NCBI GenBank assembly: GCA_964598535.1
Contig: CAZRCI010000007.1
Coordinates: forward strand, 62,001 to 126,000
Direction of reading: 5' to 3'
Length of the DNA: 64,000 bases
DNA from: JALHMI01 sp964598535
GTDB lineage: Bacteria > Planctomycetota > Planctomycetia > Pirellulales > PALSA-1355
Position numbers and translations under genes: made by a program. The notes below the pieces were generated by a model. It did not search any database, was not told the DNA's origin, and worked only from the letters and a program-made list of their open reading frames with translations. Shown here in pieces: positions 62,482 to 64,000 of the stretch. Within the stretch, counting starts at the first letter, position 1; the number at the start of each line of letters is the position of its first letter.

Positions 62482-63405
62482 ATGGGCCATCACCACCACC
62501 ATCATCATGGGCACGAGCACGGCGGGCGCCACGCCGCCAAAGACAGCCGCGCCGCCGGGCGCAAGCGCCTGGCCTGGGCGCTTGCGCTGACCGTCGGCTA
62601 CATGGTCGCCGAGATCGTCGGCGGCTATTTGTCCGACTCGCTCGCGCTGCTGGCCGACGCGGGGCATATGTTCTCCGACTCGGCGGCGCTTGCGTTGAGC
62701 TTGTTCGCCTCTTGGATCAGCCAGCGCCCGCCCACGCATAAGCTCACCTACGGCTACTACCGCGCGGAAATTCTGGCGGCGCTGGCCAACGGGGCCACGC
62801 TGATCGCCATTGCCATTTTGATCTTCATCGAGGCCTTCCGCCGGCTGCAACAGCCCGAGCCGGTCGCCGGGGGGCTGATGCTGTCGATCGCGAGCGGCGG
62901 CCTGGCGGTGAATATCGTGGGAATGTTGATCCTGCACGGTGGCAAGGACGCCAGCCTGAACATTCGCGGCGCCTGGCTGCACTTGCTCACCGACGCCCTG
63001 GGAAGCGTGGCGGCGATCGTCGCGGGCGCATTGATCGCCCTGTTCGGCTGGTATTGGGTCGACCCCACGGCGTCGATCGCCATCGGCCTGCTGGTCATCT
63101 ACTCCTCCTGGGACCTGGTGAAACAAGCCATCGCAATTCTGATGGAAGGCACGCCGGCACACCTCGACCTGGAGATTCTCCAAAACGCCATGCGCGAGGT
63201 CGACGGCGTTCGCGAAGTACACGACCTGCACGTGTGGACCATCACCAGCGGACTCGACTCGTTGTCGGCCCATGCCGTGCTGGAAAATGGCCACGATCCG
63301 CGCCAAGCCCTCGCGGCCTTGCAAACCGTGCTGCACGACCGGTTCGGCATCGAGCACGTAACCATCCAGATCGATCCGGCGGGCGAGTGCCGCACATCGT
63401 TCTGA
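62482..63405 (+). CDS. Cation diffusion facilitator with poly-His N-terminus
   Basis: A 307-residue metal:proton antiporter of the CDF (CzcD/ZitB) family. Six membrane helices cover about 30-210. The transport-site residues are in LLADAGHMFSD (helix II) and HLLTDALGS (helix V). A cytoplasmic C-terminal domain (VREVHDLHVWTITSGLDSLS) has the typical His and Asp. The N-terminus starts MG with seven consecutive His then GHEHGG, a natural metal-binding loop. The likely substrates are Zn, Co or Ni exported from the cytoplasm. It follows the ABC operon after 84 bases and may be separately controlled. Confidence 0.93.
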   Translation: MGHHHHHHHGHEHGGRHAAKDSRAAGRKRLAWALALTVGYMVAEIVGGYLSDSLALLADAGHMFSDSAALALSLFASWISQRPPTHKLTYGYYRAEILAALANGATLIAIAILIFIEAFRRLQQPEPVAGGLMLSIASGGLAVNIVGMLILHGGKDASLNIRGAWLHLLTDALGSVAAIVAGALIALFGWYWVDPTASIAIGLLVIYSSWDLVKQAIAILMEGTPAHLDLEILQNAMREVDGVREVHDLHVWTITSGLDSLSAHAVLENGHDPRQALAALQTVLHDRFGIEHVTIQIDPAGECRTSF

Positions 63406-63443
63406 ACTTCGGCGGTTGACGTCTCGCACGCGGGATCCCATCT

Positions 63444-63911
63444 TCAACCGCCTTCGACCATCGCCCGCTTCTGGGCGATGAATTTCAAGTGATGTTCGAG
63501 ATGGCCGATGTAGGTCGTCAACAGCTCGCGGAGCGTCACGTCGCCTTGCTCGTTGTGATGGCCTACGCGTTCGAAGCGATCCTCGGGCAAGCGGCGAAGC
63601 ACTTCGGCCGTGAGCTGCCGGTTCAAATCGAACACGTCGATCGCCTTCTGCGGATCGAGATCGTGGTAGAACAGCTCGCGGGCGAAGGCCGACTCGTCGT
63701 AGCCGATCAACGCCGGCGGACGGTCTTCGGCGGCCACGCGTTTCATGCGATCGGCGCCGATCAGGTCGCTATCCATCAGATGGATCACGATCTGCTGGAT
63801 GCTCCAGGTGCCGGGCACCGGAAAAGCTTGAAGCTGCTGGGGCGAGAGACCGGCGATGGACCGGCGAAGTTGCTGGCCGCCGGCAAGATATTTCATGATC
63901 AGGTCGGACAT
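63444..63911 (-). CDS. DinB-fold metal-dependent protein
   Basis: A 155-residue four-helix-bundle protein. The likely metal-binding His residues are His in QIVIHLMDSD, His in RVGHHNEQGDVT and His in TTYIGHLEHHLKFI. The block VPGTWSIQQIVIHLMDSD is typical of the DinB/YfiT-type superfamily, many of which work as thiol transferases or hydrolases. Start ATG 63911; ribosome site weak. It converges with the cation diffusion facilitator. The exact reaction is unknown. Confidence 0.88.
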   Translation of the reverse strand: MSDLIMKYLAGGQQLRRSIAGLSPQQLQAFPVPGTWSIQQIVIHLMDSDLIGADRMKRVAAEDRPPALIGYDESAFARELFYHDLDPQKAIDVFDLNRQLTAEVLRRLPEDRFERVGHHNEQGDVTLRELLTTYIGHLEHHLKFIAQKRAMVEGG

Positions 63912-63925
63912 TGGATTGATGTGTT

Positions 63926-63949
63926 GGGGTTAGGGATTGGGGGTTGGGG
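63926..63949. repeat. G-quadruplex-like G-tracts upstream of the DinB-fold gene
   Basis: Four G runs (4, 3, 5 and 4 bases) separated by TTA, ATT and TT fit the G3+N1-7 pattern. They lie 15-38 bases before the start codon of the minus-strand DinB gene, within its promoter or leader. Confidence 0.6.
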
Positions 63950-64000
63950 ATTGAGAATTGAGATGGCTCGGTTTTGCAAGAATTTCTCGCGGGGGGTAAG

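Noticed and set aside
59794..63447. A 1217-codon open frame on the minus strand
   Set aside because: It is exactly antisense to the ABC importer and cation-diffusion genes. High GC makes the antisense frame free of stops; the product is Arg/Gln/Asp/His-rich without any domain.

Overview
The window is GC-rich bacterial chromosome and most likely comes from a planctomycete, probably of the Pirellulales type. That assignment is an inference from gene families, not from a marker gene. The evidence is three DUF1559 pseudopilin-like proteins, each with a pilin-type N-terminus and a C-terminal H-x9-DG motif. There are also three PEP-CTERM surface proteins, a transthyretin-like lipoprotein, a DUF255 thioredoxin protein, a SPP(Y) variant of RsmD and several planctomycete-style hypothetical proteins. 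I found no rRNA, tRNA, insertion sequence, phage gene or CRISPR array, so this reads as ordinary chromosome with small accessory islands.

Layout. 0-7 kb: a DUF255 thioredoxin protein (cut by the window edge) and an FHA protein on the minus strand, then hpt, a GT4 glycosyltransferase, asnB and glgC on the plus strand. 7.3-10.1 kb: a hybrid sensor histidine kinase whose N-terminus matches the plant/cyanobacterial ethylene-binding domain at every residue known to be needed for ethylene binding. 10.1-10.6 kb: a candidate small RNA on the minus strand with its own promoter and terminator. 10.7-15 kb: a MORN-type repeat protein and a large anchored protein of unknown function. 15.4-17.7 kb: cupin, rsmD and a secreted cyclophilin. 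18-25.2 kb: a LysR regulator and the glutamate synthase genes gltB and gltD. 25.7-29 kb: a response regulator, a pterin dehydratase, a methyltransferase, a zinc-ribbon/TPR membrane protein and cutA. 29.5-32.2 kb: the first PEP-CTERM/DUF1559 cluster.

32-45 kb (minus strand): ugd, gyrA, a cell-shape operon (MreC-like coiled-coil protein, small membrane protein, mreB, PBP2), lnt, moeA and pabA. 45.5-50.5 kb: a second DUF1559/PEP-CTERM pair, and then, divergently, a Cys-rich protein, a third DUF1559 protein and a third PEP-CTERM protein, with a leader hairpin ahead of them. 51.5-58.4 kb: a fatty-acid oxidation module consisting of a TetR regulator, etfB, etfA, the membrane ETF:quinone oxidoreductase EtfD and two acyl-CoA dehydrogenases. 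58.4-64 kb: a TPR lipoprotein, a three-gene NMT1/THI5-type ABC importer, a cation diffusion facilitator with a natural poly-His N-terminus, and a DinB-fold protein.

The items most worth following up are the ethylene-receptor-like kinase, the 10.2-10.5 kb candidate RNA, the MreC-like gene in the mreB operon, and the leader hairpin with the Cys-rich/pseudopilin/PEP-CTERM module at 48-50.5 kb. Promoters and terminators were read by eye from hexamers and hairpins and are predictions.
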